From NCBI GenBank assembly GCA_963739355.1, contig CAVUAD010000001.1, positions 186,001-250,000 on the forward strand: DNA of 64,000 bases, read 5' to 3'. The notes under the pieces are model-generated. The model searched no databases and had not been told where the DNA came from. It was given only the letters and a program-made list of their open reading frames with translations. Source of the stretch: JAWVFM01 sp963739355. GTDB taxonomy: Bacteria; Actinomycetota; Thermoleophilia; Solirubrobacterales; 70-9. Made by a program: the position numbers and the translations under genes. Shown here piece after piece: positions 16,289 through 23,917 of this stretch. Positions within the stretch are counted from its first letter, which is position 1. Every line of letters starts with the position of its first letter.

Positions 16289-17077
16289 GTGTTCGACCAC
16301 CTCCTGACGCCGCTGCGCGGCGCCCCGGGGCGCACCGGCATCCTCTCCGACATCGACGGGACGCTCGCCCCCATCGCCGACCGGCCCGCGGACGCGGCGG
16401 TGCCCGAACGCGCCCGCGAGGTGATCGAGCGCCTGGCCGAACGGTATGCGCTGGTCGCCTGCGTGTCCGGACGCCGCGCCGCCGACGCGCGGCGCATGGT
16501 CGGCGTCGACGGCGTCGTCTACGCGGGCAACCATGGGTTCGAGATCCTGCTGCCCGGCGAGGAGGAGCCGCACGCGGACCCCGCGCTCGGCAGTCGCGTG
16601 AACGCAGCTCGCGACTTCGCCGCCGCTCTCGACGCCGGAGAGCTCGCCGCCTCCGGGTTGCGCCTGGAGGACAAGGGCTCGATCCAGGCGCTTCACTGGC
16701 GCGGCGCGGAGGATGACGAGCGCGCACAGCAGGCGGCGCGGAGCGTGGCCGCGGACGCGCAGTCCGCCGGGCTCGTTCCCCGCTGGGGGCGAAAGGTGCT
16801 CGAGCTCCGGCCCGTCGCCGGCATCGACAAGGGCTCCGCGGTGACCCGTCTGGTGCGCGAGCGTGGGCTGGACCACGCGCTCTTCGGCGGCGACGACTCC
16901 ACGGACCTCGACGCCTTCCTGGCCCTGACCTGGATGCAGCGCTCGGGACGGCTCGAGAGCTCGGTGTGCATCGGCGTCAGCTCCGACGAGGCGCCGGCCG
17001 GGCTGGCAGAGCGCACGGATATCGTCGTCGACGGCACGAGCGGCTTCCTGGCGGTCCTCGAGGCGCTCGCCGGCTGA
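16289..17077 (+). CDS. otsB: Trehalose-6-phosphate phosphatase (HAD family)
   Basis: This 262-residue enzyme removes phosphate from trehalose 6-phosphate. The HAD nucleophile motif is FSDIDGTLAPI-like (GILSDIDGTLAPIADRP, about 17-33), with VSGR and GNHGFE motifs of OtsB. The second acidic motif FGGDDSTDLDAF lies near residue 195. The GTG at 16289 is chosen because it gives VFDHLLTPL and has a -10 hexamer 6 bases upstream. No trehalose-phosphate synthase is in the window. The next gene starts inside its stop codon. Confidence 0.9.
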   Translation: MFDHLLTPLRGAPGRTGILSDIDGTLAPIADRPADAAVPERAREVIERLAERYALVACVSGRRAADARRMVGVDGVVYAGNHGFEILLPGEEEPHADPALGSRVNAARDFAAALDAGELAASGLRLEDKGSIQALHWRGAEDDERAQQAARSVAADAQSAGLVPRWGRKVLELRPVAGIDKGSAVTRLVRERGLDHALFGGDDSTDLDAFLALTWMQRSGRLESSVCIGVSSDEAPAGLAERTDIVVDGTSGFLAVLEALAG

Positions 17078-17610
17078 TGCTCTTCGTCGACCTCCTGCGC
17101 GTCACGGTGCTGCTCGTGGGCGCCGTGGCAACGGCGCTCGCGGGCGTGGCGGTGATTGCGGCGAACCAGGACGCCAACGAGACGGCGCTGATCGTCGCCG
17201 CCTGCTGGTGGGCCGCAGCCGGCGTCATCGGCGCCTACCTCGGCGGCCGGCGCCGCACGTCCGAGGCGGTCTCGCGCGTTCTCGCCGGGGCCCGGACGAC
17301 GACCTCGCTGCCGCCGGACCCGCCGGGGCGCATCGCACTGCAGAAGCTCTGGCCGGTCGGAGCGTTTGCGCTCGTCTGCGGCGGGACCTCATGGCTCTTT
17401 CCGCAGGTCCCGGTCATCGGCGCCGGGTACGCGCTCGGTCTGGCGCTGTCGTGGCGGCGCCGTGAGGGCGCCGTCACCGCCATCGAGGAGCGCGACGGCG
17501 TGCGCTTCTACGTCGAGCCCGGCTCCGCCTTTTCGCCCCTGCGGCTCGTACGCACCCCGGGCCTCGGCCGCGACCGCGCCCCCGCCGGCCATCCGCCGCC
17601 CCCGGGCTAG
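17077..17610 (+). CDS. Four-span membrane protein of unknown function
   Basis: This 177-residue protein shows hydrophobic segments at about 5-30, 38-55, 92-105 and 108-122. A cytoplasmic Arg-rich loop (GGRRRTSEAVSRVLAGAR) lies between them and the tail is Pro/Gly-rich. I recognise no family. Its ATG overlaps the otsB stop (TGATG), so it is translationally coupled to trehalose phosphatase. It converges on polX with no gap. Confidence 0.65.
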   Translation: MLFVDLLRVTVLLVGAVATALAGVAVIAANQDANETALIVAACWWAAAGVIGAYLGGRRRTSEAVSRVLAGARTTTSLPPDPPGRIALQKLWPVGAFALVCGGTSWLFPQVPVIGAGYALGLALSWRRREGAVTAIEERDGVRFYVEPGSAFSPLRLVRTPGLGRDRAPAGHPPPPG

Positions 17611-19335
17611 TTAGCGCTTCCGAAGCTTCTTGAACTGCGCCCAGCCGCGGGTGTTGGCGATGTCGCCCGCGGTGAGCCAGGCGCGCCGGGCGGTGGCGAT
17701 CCCGTAGACGATGTTCGAGAGCGTGTCGGTGCCGTGGGCGTCGGTGTTGACGCAGATCAGCGCGCCTGCCTCCGAGGCCAGCCGGGCGTGGTGCTCGGAG
17801 AGGTCGCGGCGGTTGGGGTTGCCGTTGATCTCGAGCATGGTCCCGGCGTCGGCCGCTGCCGCGGCGACCCGCTCGACGTCGATGTCGTAGGGCGCACGCT
17901 TGCCGATCAGCCTGCCGGTGAGATGGCCGATGCAATCGACGAGCGGGTTCTCGATCGCGGTGACGACCCGTTCGGTCATGTTCTTGGCCGACATCCGGAA
18001 CGAGGTGTGGACGCTGGCCATCACCCAGTCGAGCTCGGCGAGGAGCTCGTCGGGATAGTCGAGGCCACCGTCGGTTCCGATGTTCACCTCGGAGCCGGCC
18101 AGCAGCCGAAAGCCGCGCGGCGCTGACTCGTTCCACCTTGAGACCTCCTCGATGCGCCGCGCAAGCTGCGCCTCGGTGACGTGGTTGCCGAAGCCGTGGG
18201 AGGCGGAGTGGTCGGTGATCGCGAGGTAGGCGTAGCCGCGGGCGCGGGCCGCCTCGGCCATCTCCGCCAGTGAGTTACGGCCGTCGGAGAGCGTGGTGTG
18301 GCAGTGGAGGTCGCCTTTGATGTCCTCGATCTCGACGAGGTCCGGGAGCTCGCCGTCCGCGGCGGCGCCGATCTCGCCACGGCCCTCGCGAAGCTCCGGC
18401 TCCACGTAGGCGAGGCCGATGCGCTCGTAGACCTCGGCCTCGGTGGTGTACTGGGCGACGTCGCCGGACTCGACCTCCACGATCCCGTGCTCGGAGACCG
18501 ACAGGCCCATCTTGACGGCGCGCTCGCGCAGCTGGATGTTGTGCTCCGCGGATCCCGTGAAGTGCTGCAAGAGGTTTCCGTACGCCTCCGGAGGCACGAT
18601 CCGGAGGTCCACCTTGACGCCGTTGTGGGTGATGAGCCGCGCCCCGGACTCCCCCGCCGAGCCGGATTGCGCGACCAGCTCGTGCTCCGTGGCGGCGACC
18701 GCCAGGGCGGTCGCGTCGGTGGCGGTGGCGATCAGGTCGATGTCCTTGCAGGTCTCCGCGCGCCGGCGCGCTGAGCCGGCGACCTCGACGGCGTCGCTCG
18801 CCGGGTGCTCGCGCAGGACCTGGGCGAGCTGCTCGGCGATCGGCAGGACTTCGGAGAGCAGCAGGCGCTCGGCCGGCCCGTCGGCGCCAAGCTTCTCCAG
18901 GGCGGCGAGGACGTTCTCCTCGGCCTTGGGGCCGAGTCTCTTCATCGAACGGATCTTCTGGCTCTCCGCCGCCTCACGAAGCTCGTCGAGCGACGTGACT
19001 CCGAGCTCGTCGAAGAGGCGCCGCGCCGTCTTCGCGCCAAGGCCGGGCAGGCGGGTGACCTCGACGAGCGACACCGGGTACTTGGCCTTCAGCTTCACCG
19101 CCGAGGGGATCTCGCCGGTGTCGACGAGCGCGACGATCTTGTCCTGAAGCGTCTTGCCGACTCCGGGCAGCTCCACCGCCTTGCCGGCCTTGGCCAGCTC
19201 CGCCACGGAGACCGGGCTCTGGCGGATCACGCGGGCCGCCTCCTTGTAGGCCAGCACGCGGAACCGGACGGCGCCGTCGAGCTCGTACAGGGTGCCGAGC
19301 TCGGAGAGGGCCTCGGCGATCTCGGCGTTCCGCAT
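17611..19335 (-). CDS. polX: DNA polymerase/3'-5' exonuclease PolX
   Basis: This 574-residue protein combines an N-terminal pol-beta-like domain with helix-hairpin-helix motifs (LPGVGKTLQDKIV; LPGLGAKTARRLFDELG) and a C-terminal PHP domain starting near residue 340 (DLHCHTTLSDGRNSL, ITDHSASHG). It fills short gaps in repair and trims 3' ends. Length and order match bacterial PolX. The nucleotidyl-transfer segment VAGSARRRAETCKDIDLIA carries the polymerase GS and DxD-type residues. The ATG follows a TTTAAT hexamer by seven bases with no Shine-Dalgarno. Confidence 0.93.
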   Translation of the reverse strand: MRNAEIAEALSELGTLYELDGAVRFRVLAYKEAARVIRQSPVSVAELAKAGKAVELPGVGKTLQDKIVALVDTGEIPSAVKLKAKYPVSLVEVTRLPGLGAKTARRLFDELGVTSLDELREAAESQKIRSMKRLGPKAEENVLAALEKLGADGPAERLLLSEVLPIAEQLAQVLREHPASDAVEVAGSARRRAETCKDIDLIATATDATALAVAATEHELVAQSGSAGESGARLITHNGVKVDLRIVPPEAYGNLLQHFTGSAEHNIQLRERAVKMGLSVSEHGIVEVESGDVAQYTTEAEVYERIGLAYVEPELREGRGEIGAAADGELPDLVEIEDIKGDLHCHTTLSDGRNSLAEMAEAARARGYAYLAITDHSASHGFGNHVTEAQLARRIEEVSRWNESAPRGFRLLAGSEVNIGTDGGLDYPDELLAELDWVMASVHTSFRMSAKNMTERVVTAIENPLVDCIGHLTGRLIGKRAPYDIDVERVAAAAADAGTMLEINGNPNRRDLSEHHARLASEAGALICVNTDAHGTDTLSNIVYGIATARRAWLTAGDIANTRGWAQFKKLRKR

Positions 19336-19340
19336 AGTCC

Positions 19341-19370
19341 AAATTAAAGAGGGCGGGTACCCTCGCGCGC
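19341..19370. promoter_or_regulatory. Back-to-back promoters between polX and the cupin gene
   Basis: On the minus strand TTTAAT (19343-19348) ends 7 bases before the polX ATG. On the plus strand TACCCT (19358-19363) ends 7 bases before the cupin GTG. The 35-base divergent gap has no ribosome-binding site in either direction. Confidence 0.5.
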
Positions 19371-19796
19371 GTGAGCTACCGCGTCCTGCCCGCCGCCGAC
19401 GCCTTCTGGCGCCCCTCGAACCAGATGAAGGTCGAGAACACCGACCTCGCGAAGCAGCTCGAGGCGAGCACGCTCGGTATGCGGCTCTGGCGGCTCGCGC
19501 CCGGCGAGGCGTCGACGAAGCACCGCCATGTCGAGACGGACGAGCTCTACGTCCTGCTCGAGGGAACCGGGCGGATGCGCGTGGACGGCGAGCTCCTCGA
19601 ACTCGCGCCGCTGTCGGCGGTGCACGTCACGGCCGAGTCGGTTCGTCAGCTCTTCAACGACACCGGCCAGGAGGCGCTGTGGCTGGTCGCCGGCGCGCCT
19701 CCCGAACGCGCCAACACGCTCGAGATGAGCGAGGAGACCATCGCCAAGCTCTACCCGGACGGCCCCAGGGCCCTCCCGCCCGAGCTCGGTGGCTGA
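19371..19796 (+). CDS. Cupin-domain protein
   Basis: This 141-residue single-domain cupin has the first conserved motif around STKHRHVETDELYVLLEGTGRMRVDGE (two His and a Glu for metal, about 47-72). The second motif, with VRQLFNDTGQEALWLVAGAP, is less canonical. The substrate is unknown; such proteins are isomerases, dioxygenases or sugar-binding regulators. The GTG start is supported by the upstream TACCCT. It overlaps the mannosyltransferase gene by eight bases, so the two are probably co-expressed. Confidence 0.8.
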   Translation: MSYRVLPAADAFWRPSNQMKVENTDLAKQLEASTLGMRLWRLAPGEASTKHRHVETDELYVLLEGTGRMRVDGELLELAPLSAVHVTAESVRQLFNDTGQEALWLVAGAPPERANTLEMSEETIAKLYPDGPRALPPELGG

Positions 19797-20517
19797 GGCT
19801 GCCGGGACCGGGCTCGTCGGTCTGGTCATCCCGACGTACAACGAGGCGCAGAACCTCGAGGCGATCGTCGTCGCCGCCCTGGAGCACCTGCCCGCGAAGC
19901 GCCGGGTGCTGATCGTCGACGACAGCTCCCCGGACGGGACCGGCGCGGTCGCGGACCGGCTGGCCGCCGAACACCCCGAGGTCGAGGTCCTCCACCGGCC
20001 CGAGAAGGGAGGGCTCGGCCCGGCCTACGTCGCCGGTTTTCGCGACACGCTCGCGGCGGGCGCTGACCTGGTCGCCCAGATGGACGCCGACTTCTCGCAC
20101 GATCCAGCCGACCTCCCGCGGCTGATCGCGGCCGCCGCCGAGGCCGACCTGGTCCTCGGCTCCCGCTATGTCGCGGACGGCAGCGTCGCCGACTGGGGTC
20201 CGACCCGCCGGGCGATCAGCCGTGGCGGCAGCACCTACGCGCGCGCCCTGCTCGGGGTCGAGGTGCGGGACCTCACCGGCGGATTCAAGCTTTACCGGCG
20301 GGCGGTGCTCGAGGAGATCGACCTCGACTCGCTCGAGTCGCTTGGCTACGCCTTCCAGGTGGAGACGACCTTCAGGGCGATCCGGGCCGGGTTCCGGGTC
20401 GTCGAGATCCCGATCACCTTCCGCGACCGCCGGGTGGGCGAGTCGAAGATGAGCGGACGCATCGTCCTCGAGGCGGCGCTGCGCGTGCCGATGATGCGCC
20501 TCCGCTCGCGTCGCTAG
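19789..20517 (+). CDS. Polyprenol-phosphate mannosyltransferase (Ppm1/DPM1-like)
   Basis: This 242-residue GT2 enzyme transfers mannose from GDP-mannose to polyprenyl phosphate at the cytoplasmic membrane face, making the donor for lipoglycan and glycoprotein mannosylation. It has the DPM1 order: VIPTYNEAQNLE, VDDSSPDGTGAVAD, QMDADFSHDP (metal-binding DxD) and LTGGFKLYRR. It has no C-terminal membrane domain. The start is the GTG inside the upstream cupin gene, giving VAEAAGTGLVGLVIPTYNE. Confidence 0.9.
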   Translation: MAEAAGTGLVGLVIPTYNEAQNLEAIVVAALEHLPAKRRVLIVDDSSPDGTGAVADRLAAEHPEVEVLHRPEKGGLGPAYVAGFRDTLAAGADLVAQMDADFSHDPADLPRLIAAAAEADLVLGSRYVADGSVADWGPTRRAISRGGSTYARALLGVEVRDLTGGFKLYRRAVLEEIDLDSLESLGYAFQVETTFRAIRAGFRVVEIPITFRDRRVGESKMSGRIVLEAALRVPMMRLRSRR

Positions 20518-20561
20518 GCTCGTATGCTGAGACAGGCGGCCGTCGCGAGCGCGCGTAACGT

Positions 20562-20590
20562 TTGACCGGCGTCCTTTACTTCAGTATGTA
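20562..20590 (+). promoter_or_regulatory. Promoter of thioredoxin
   Basis: TTGACC (20562-20567) and TATGTA (20585-20590) are separated by 17 bases. The local sequence is unusually AT-rich for this genome. A conventional leader of about 30 bases with AGGAG precedes the GTG start, in contrast to the leaderless genes nearby. Confidence 0.6.
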
Positions 20591-20626
20591 TAGTATTGGA
20601 ACCTACGAAAGCGCTAGGAGACGAAA

Positions 20627-20953
20627 GTGACAGGCAAGCTTCCCGACGTAACCGACTCGAACTTCCAGGCGGAGGTGCTCGATTCCGGTGAGTCCGTCCT
20701 CGTCGACTTCTGGGCGCCCTGGTGCGGGCCGTGCCGCGTGGTGCACCCGATCCTCGAGGAGATGGCGGTCGAGCGCGAGGACGTGCGGATCGTCAGCCTG
20801 AACGTGGACGAGAACCAGCAGACGGCCGGCCGCTACGAGGTCCTCTCCATCCCCACGCTCATCCTGTTCAAGGACGGCCAGGAGGCCAAGCGCGTGATCG
20901 GCGCCATGCCGAAGCGCCGCCTCGAGGCCGAGCTCGAGCCGGCGCTCGCATAG
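20627..20953 (+). CDS. trxA: Thioredoxin
   Basis: This 108-residue thioredoxin has the canonical redox site FWAPWCGPCR (about residues 27-36), the buried Asp in the preceding strand (LVDFWA) and the cis-Pro loop SIPTLILF. It reduces cytoplasmic disulfides and receives electrons from thioredoxin reductase, which is not in the window. The GTG start lies 6 bases after AGGAG. A conventional promoter lies upstream. Its 3' end carries a shortened copy of the hairpin repeat found behind groEL. Confidence 0.95.
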   Translation: MTGKLPDVTDSNFQAEVLDSGESVLVDFWAPWCGPCRVVHPILEEMAVEREDVRIVSLNVDENQQTAGRYEVLSIPTLILFKDGQEAKRVIGAMPKRRLEAELEPALA

Positions 20954-20960
20954 GTGTCCT

Positions 20961-21045
20961 GAGCTCCGAAAGCAGCGTGTAAGGACGGCGAAGCCGTCCG
21001 CAAGTGATTCAGCGGAGCCCGACCACCGTCGGATCGGCCTCCGCT
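20961..21045 (+). repeat. Short copy of the groEL-type hairpin repeat, with a terminal stem
   Basis: GAGCTCCGAAAGCAGCG is followed by TGTAAGG, the GACGGC-GAA-GCCGTC hairpin and CGCAAGTGATTCAG (to 21012). The final 29 bases match the groEL copy with one difference; the middle hairpins of that copy are missing here. A longer stem-loop follows (AGCGGAG at 21011-21017 with CTCCGCT at 21039-21045) and may act as a terminator. Confidence 0.75.
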
Positions 21046-21052
21046 CCCTCCT

Positions 21053-22411
21053 TCACTTCAGCGGCGTTCTTTCGAACACGTCGAAGTCCATCCCGCTGTC
21101 GTGCCCGTTGAAGGGCGCGATGGTCTGGAAGGCGAGCACCTTGCCGTTCGCCGAGAGCGCGGGCAGCTGCTGGCCGCCGGCGCCGGAGTCGAACGGGTCG
21201 CCGTTGTTCTGCACCGTCGCGAAGATGGTCTTGCCCTTCGAGACGTTGCGGACGTAGACGTCGCGCTCGTTGTTGACGTCGTCTGTGGTGAACGGCGCGT
21301 TGGTCTCGAACGCGACCTCGTTGCCGTCGGCGGAGATGGCCAGCGGCCGCTCCGAGCCGGCGCCGGCGTCGCCCAGGACCTCGAAGCCGTCCGACTTCAG
21401 GCTGATCCGGGTGACGCCGCCCGTCTTCAGGTCCTTGCGGTAGACGTCCGCGTAGGAGGCGACGTCGTCGCCCGTGTACACGCCCTCGAAATCGGTGGCC
21501 CAGGCGACGTACCGCCCGTTGCCGGAGATCACCGCCGAGTCGTTCTGGTTGACGCCGGAGTAGGGCTCGGTGCCGTCGGCCCTGAGGCTCGCCCGGATGG
21601 TCTCGTGGCGCTTCATGTCGCGCACGAACGCGTCCTCGTCGGACTGCGTCGGCGGCGGCCCGTCTGTGTCCGCGGTCATCGACTGATCGCCCGACGCGTA
21701 GGCGATCCGGTTGCCGTCCGCCGAGATGCTCGCGCCGGTGGACTTGATGGCGGAGAGCTGGCCGTCGCTCTGGATGCTGACGAGCTTGGTCGTGCCCTTC
21801 TCGAGATCGCGGACGTAGATGTCAGTGACGCCGTTGTCGTCCTTCGGGACGAAGGTCCCGTCGGTCTGGAAGGCGACGAAGCGCCCGTCGGCGGAGACCG
21901 CCGGCTCGGCGGCTCCCTCGGGGGTCACCTTGTCCTTCGAATCGAGGCTGGCCAGGGTGATCTGCCCCGTCTTCAGATCCTTCACGTAGACGTCGCCGGC
22001 GCCGTTTGTGTCCTGCTTCGAGAACGCGCCGTCGGAGACGAAGGCAACGAATCGCCCGTTGGCGGAGATCGCGGACTCCTCGCTGTTGGCGCCCTTGATG
22101 GTCTTGCCGTTGGCCTTCGAGCTGACCAGCGTCGTCTTGTGCGTCTCGGTGTTGCGCACGAAGACGTCGAAGACGCTCCCGTCGCCGCCGGTGAACTTGC
22201 CGGGCGACTCGAACGTGATCAGCTTGCCGTTCCGGTCGACCGAGGCGAACTCGTTGTCGGTGTTGACCTCGGCGCCGTTCGACTTGACGCTCACCCATTT
22301 TGTCTTCGGGGCCGCACCGGCGGCGCCCGCGGTCGCGGCGAAGGCAAGGCAGGCCGCGGCGGCGAGGATCGTGGTGAACAGGGCCAGGCAGTGTGTCTTC
22401 GTGACTCTCAT
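21053..22411 (-). CDS. Secreted seven-bladed beta-propeller (WD40-like/TolB-type), copy 2
   Basis: This 452-residue protein has a signal peptide (MRVTKTHCLALFTTILAAAACLAF). Seven repeats follow with cores such as SANGRFVAFVSDG, SADGRFVAFQTDG and SGNGRYVAW, each trailed by a D-V/I-Y-V-R/K-D-L segment. This is the PD40/TolB-like propeller signature. It is exported and probably binds a partner or ligand; no catalytic motif is visible. Its paralogue at 22512-23903 is adjacent in the same orientation, and even the bases around the start codon align (ATG-xxx-GTC-AxG-AAG-ACA). No Shine-Dalgarno sequence is evident. Confidence 0.88.
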   Translation of the reverse strand: MRVTKTHCLALFTTILAAAACLAFAATAGAAGAAPKTKWVSVKSNGAEVNTDNEFASVDRNGKLITFESPGKFTGGDGSVFDVFVRNTETHKTTLVSSKANGKTIKGANSEESAISANGRFVAFVSDGAFSKQDTNGAGDVYVKDLKTGQITLASLDSKDKVTPEGAAEPAVSADGRFVAFQTDGTFVPKDDNGVTDIYVRDLEKGTTKLVSIQSDGQLSAIKSTGASISADGNRIAYASGDQSMTADTDGPPPTQSDEDAFVRDMKRHETIRASLRADGTEPYSGVNQNDSAVISGNGRYVAWATDFEGVYTGDDVASYADVYRKDLKTGGVTRISLKSDGFEVLGDAGAGSERPLAISADGNEVAFETNAPFTTDDVNNERDVYVRNVSKGKTIFATVQNNGDPFDSGAGGQQLPALSANGKVLAFQTIAPFNGHDSGMDFDVFERTPLK

Positions 22412-22511
22412 GCAGGCGAAGTTAGGCCCGCGGGGGCGGCGATTCCACCCACCCAGGGGTGAATCGCGCAACACCCCCGAATGGGGCCAGGTGGGGGCGG
22501 CGAGCTTCCGG

Positions 22512-23903
22512 CTAGTGCAGAGGGCCGCGCTCGAAGATGTCCGAGTCGTTGTTGTGGTCGCCCTTGGCGTAGGGGTCGGCCGAGGCGAACGCCGCGAACC
22601 TGCCGTTGGCCGACAGCGCCGGCAGCGCCGCGTCCACGTTGCCGAGCTGCTTGCGCTTCGACGTCTGCGAGACGATCGACGTCTTGCCGGCCTTGCGGTC
22701 GCGCAGGTAGACGTCGCCCACCATGTCGTCGTCGTTGCCCGACAGCTGCGCCATCGAATCGAACGCAACGTAGCGGCCGTCGCTCGAGATCTCGATCGGG
22801 TGCGGGTCGGTGTAGCCGCTGGGGCCGATCGCCTGGTCGCCGGCCGAGTTGAGGCTGACCAGGCTGGTCTTCTCGCTGCCCAGGTTGCGAATCCAGACGT
22901 CCACGTACTGGTTGTCGTCGGCGCCGTTGAAGATGCCGTCGGAGACGAACGCGACGAGCTTTCCGTTCCCGGAGATCACCGGATGGCGGCTGTTGACGTT
23001 CGAGGGCGGCACCTGCATCGGGAAGGTGCCCTCGTCGCCGTTCGAGCTCAGGCTCGCGCGAACCGTGGTGCGGGCCTTCAAGTCGCGGACGAAGATGTCC
23101 GAGTCGATCTGGTTGTCGTAGTCGGTGTCCGCGGTCATCATGTCGTCGTCGGACTGATAGGCGACCTTCTGGCCGTCGGCGGACAGCGAGGGCTCCGTGG
23201 CTCCCGCGGAGAACATGTCGCCGGCCTGTGAGCCGTCGTTGCGCAGGCTCACCTGCACCGTCTTGCCGGTCTTCAGGTCATGGCGGTACACGTCGAACTG
23301 GTTGTTCACGTCGGCGGCGACGTAGGAGCCCTCGGTGTCCCAGGCCACGAAGCGGCCGTTGGCTGAGATTCGCGGATTCCCGGCGTCGGCGAAGACCTGC
23401 TCGCCACCCGACTTCACGCTGGCGAGCTTGGTCTTGCCGGTCTTCATGTCGTGGACGTAGACGTCCTCGTACCCGTTCATGTCGCTGGTGACCAGCGCCC
23501 CGTCGGACTTGAACGCGACCAGCCGCCCGTCGGCAGACATCGAGCAGCTGTCGGAGCTCGCCGGGCTCGCGGCCTCGGCGCCGTTCGACTTGACGCTTGC
23601 GCGCCGGGTCTTGCCGGTCTTGCGGTCGTGAACGAACACGTCGTCGTCGATGCCGGCGTCGGCGGCGCCGGTCAGCTTGTTGATCGACTCGAAGCACGTG
23701 TAGCGCCCGCTGCCCGAGAGCGACGGGAAGTCGCTTCCGGCGGGCCCGCCCTTGCCGCTCGACTTGACGCTGACCTGGATGGTCTTGGGCTTCGGCTTCG
23801 GCTTCGGCTTGGCGCCGTCGGCGAAAGCGGCCAGCCCGAGGCAGGCAAGGGCGGCGAGGATTGCGGTGAACAGGGACGAGCAGCGTGTCTTCATGACGTA
23901 CAT
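22512..23903 (-). CDS. Secreted seven-bladed beta-propeller (WD40-like/TolB-type), copy 1
   Basis: This 463-residue paralogue of the next gene has the signal peptide MYVMKTRCSSLFTAILAALACLGLA and a KPKPKPKPK spacer, followed by seven propeller repeats (SGSGRYTCF, SADGRLVAF, SANGRFVAW, SADGQKVAY, SGNGKLVAF, SSDGRYVAF, SANGRFAAF). I chose the ATG at 23903 because it aligns with the paralogue start; a later ATG at 23894 is possible. It begins 14 bases after the ileS stop and may share that transcript. An intergenic space of 100 bases separates the two propeller genes. Confidence 0.88.
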   Translation of the reverse strand: MYVMKTRCSSLFTAILAALACLGLAAFADGAKPKPKPKPKTIQVSVKSSGKGGPAGSDFPSLSGSGRYTCFESINKLTGAADAGIDDDVFVHDRKTGKTRRASVKSNGAEAASPASSDSCSMSADGRLVAFKSDGALVTSDMNGYEDVYVHDMKTGKTKLASVKSGGEQVFADAGNPRISANGRFVAWDTEGSYVAADVNNQFDVYRHDLKTGKTVQVSLRNDGSQAGDMFSAGATEPSLSADGQKVAYQSDDDMMTADTDYDNQIDSDIFVRDLKARTTVRASLSSNGDEGTFPMQVPPSNVNSRHPVISGNGKLVAFVSDGIFNGADDNQYVDVWIRNLGSEKTSLVSLNSAGDQAIGPSGYTDPHPIEISSDGRYVAFDSMAQLSGNDDDMVGDVYLRDRKAGKTSIVSQTSKRKQLGNVDAALPALSANGRFAAFASADPYAKGDHNNDSDIFERGPLH

Positions 23904-23917
23904 GAAGACGAGACTAG

